The notes beneath the pieces were generated by a model, which was not told the origin of the DNA, made no database searches, and saw nothing but the letters and a program-made list of their open reading frames with translations. Shown one piece after another: positions 5,304 to 6,264 of a stretch of 6,264 bases of DNA (position 1 is its first letter; each line of letters opens with the position of its first letter). The translations under genes and the position numbers were made by a program. Source of the DNA: UBA1049 sp964522305 (GTDB taxonomy: Bacteria > Bacillota > Clostridia > Oscillospirales > CAG-382); NCBI GenBank assembly GCA_964522305.1, contig CAZFVM010000080.1, forward strand, positions 1-6,264, given 5' to 3'.

Positions 5304-6264
5304 TTATCGCCGCTTTCGGTTAAATATGAATCCCAATATCAAAACTCCAACTCCCACAGCTCCGTAAATCAGGATTTTTGCGGTTTTTCCGCCAAACAAG
5401 CTTGATGTCGATTGGGAACTTGATTCGGAAATCTCTGATTTGAGTGTCGTCACTTTTAATACTTCGCTAGCAGAGCTTGCAAGGGTTGTCTTTGTCTCTG
5501 CCACCCGACAATAAAAGTCATACTCGCTGTCTGGTGTTAAACCGTCAAAGATATTTTTGGTTTGCCATGTTTTGCCGTCTATGCTGTACTCATACCCCTC
5601 ATAAAGCTTTAACTCAATCTTCGTCGCTGTTTTGCTTTCTATCTCAGGGTTGTTTATGTTGCCGCTATAAACCGCTTTGACTATCTTTGGTATATAAATC
5701 TTTAATGCTGTGCTATGCTGCGCAGCGTCTTTACTTATGTCACTGCTGTCAAGCTTACTTAGATTGAAGGTAACATACTCCCAATCTCCCCACCAGCTTT
5801 CTGTAACAAAAACCACCTTTTCTCCGGTGTTTGGCTCCCGGGTAGTTGTAACCAACCCGCTTTCCGGCCATTTTTCGGCACGATATTGATATCCGGGGTC
5901 GACCCAAATAACGCTTCCTACAGGTATATCTTCTTTGGTTAATTTATTCTTCGAACAAATAAATCTGGTGTTTAACTCAACTGTAGGAGCGGTATAATAA
6001 TTGTGGGTTGAAGTGGAGTTCCAATATGAATAAGGTACGGGCTCCCAATTCAACAAGTCATAGTCCTCAAAGTCAAGGTCTTCGGTAGGGTCTGTAGTAA
6101 AACTGGATTTTGTAACACTATAGGGGGTTTTGATTGCGTTGTTTACTCCTTCTTTTACTACCTGCAAAAGGTTTTCCGAGATGATATCGGTTTTGATATT
6201 GTCAATACTCTCCCCGGTCATTGCGGCAAACCAAGTTAAAGATGCAGCAAAACAACCCAAACGC
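5304..6264 (-). CDS. Membrane-anchored surface protein, 3' part: SGNH-hydrolase-like tail, beta domain, FN3-like domain (5' end outside window)
   Basis: An open frame of about 319 codons that enters from the right edge, so the N-terminus is missing. The TTG at 6258-6260 is the first possible start but probably not the true one, because the product would begin inside a domain and lack an export signal. Counting from that codon, residues 2-50 (GCFAASLTWFAAMTG, then helical sequence) resemble the end of SGNH/DUF4886-type hydrolase domains, from memory. Residues about 60-192 form an aromatic beta-rich module (VGSVIWVDPGYQYR, WWGDWEYVTFNLS). Residues about 203-274 look like an FN3/Ig-like repeat (GYEYSIDGKTW, GLTPDSEY). 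A Ser-rich linker (275-290), a membrane helix (about 294-313) and NRKRR follow. There is no LPXTG motif, so the tail would hold the protein in the membrane facing outward. A role in cutting or deacylating a polysaccharide is possible. The catalytic part is not in view, so activity is unproven. No terminator follows it, so it may share a transcript with the gene at 3438-4919. Confidence 0.75.
   Translation of the reverse strand, partial: RLGCFAASLTWFAAMTGESIDNIKTDIISENLLQVVKEGVNNAIKTPYSVTKSSFTTDPTEDLDFEDYDLLNWEPVPYSYWNSTSTHNYYTAPTVELNTRFICSKNKLTKEDIPVGSVIWVDPGYQYRAEKWPESGLVTTTREPNTGEKVVFVTESWWGDWEYVTFNLSKLDSSDISKDAAQHSTALKIYIPKIVKAVYSGNINNPEIESKTATKIELKLYEGYEYSIDGKTWQTKNIFDGLTPDSEYDFYCRVAETKTTLASSASEVLKVTTLKSEISESSSQSTSSLFGGKTAKILIYGAVGVGVLILGFIFNRKRR

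Noticed and set aside
5300..6260. Treating the TTG at 6258-6260 as the true start of the surface protein.
   Set aside because: The frame is open to the window edge, the first residues look like the inside of a domain, and an export signal expected for an anchored surface protein is missing.
1..6264. CRISPR array, tRNA, rRNA, insertion sequence or phage attachment site.
   Set aside because: No regularly spaced short repeats, no cloverleaf-like sequence, no transposase or terminal inverted repeats were seen on either strand; the only large repeats are the paralogous genes.

Overview
The window looks like low-GC Gram-positive DNA from an anaerobic Clostridia-type bacterium, probably gut or rumen. 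The evidence is AT-rich sequence, lipoprotein signal peptides with a lipobox cysteine, near-consensus sigma-A promoters, purine-rich Shine-Dalgarno sites, a TTG start, and a surface protein ending in a Ser-rich linker, one membrane helix and an Arg/Lys tail. The exact taxon cannot be read from this sequence. Every supported gene lies on the minus strand, so transcription runs from high to low coordinates; I found no credible plus-strand gene.

Layout in transcription order. (1) 6264-5304 is the 3' part of a surface protein. It carries what looks like the tail of an SGNH-hydrolase-like domain, a beta-rich domain, an FN3/Ig-like domain and a membrane anchor. (2) 5302-4955 is the C-terminal remnant of a solute-binding protein gene. 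(3) 4919-3438, (4) 3310-1802 and (5) 1606-101 are three intact, tandem, paralogous solute-binding lipoproteins of the sugar ABC transporter type, 493, 502 and 501 residues long. By hand count copies 4 and 5 are about 80% identical; copy 3 is more distant, at roughly 60% by eye. No permease or ATPase gene is visible.

Copies 4 and 5 are separate transcription units. Each has a perfect TTGACA-17 bp-TATAAT promoter and its own hairpin terminator. Copy 3 ends in a terminator but has only 35 bp in front of it and no visible promoter, so it may be read from the surface-protein transcript. The remnant seems to have lost nearly all of its N-terminal and middle parts. Its short leading peptide resembles the VPHLD motif near the mature N-terminus of the intact copies, which suggests an internal deletion.

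Inference on function: the surface enzyme could trim or bind a polymer at the cell surface, while the lipoproteins capture the released sugars and pass them to a transporter encoded elsewhere. The notable features are the expansion of orphan binding proteins and its recombination signatures. I do not see a clearly new type of biological system. The longest non-coding gaps are 195 bp (1607-1801) and 127 bp (3311-3437), both filled by promoter and terminator signals. Bases 1-51 hold nothing I can assign.
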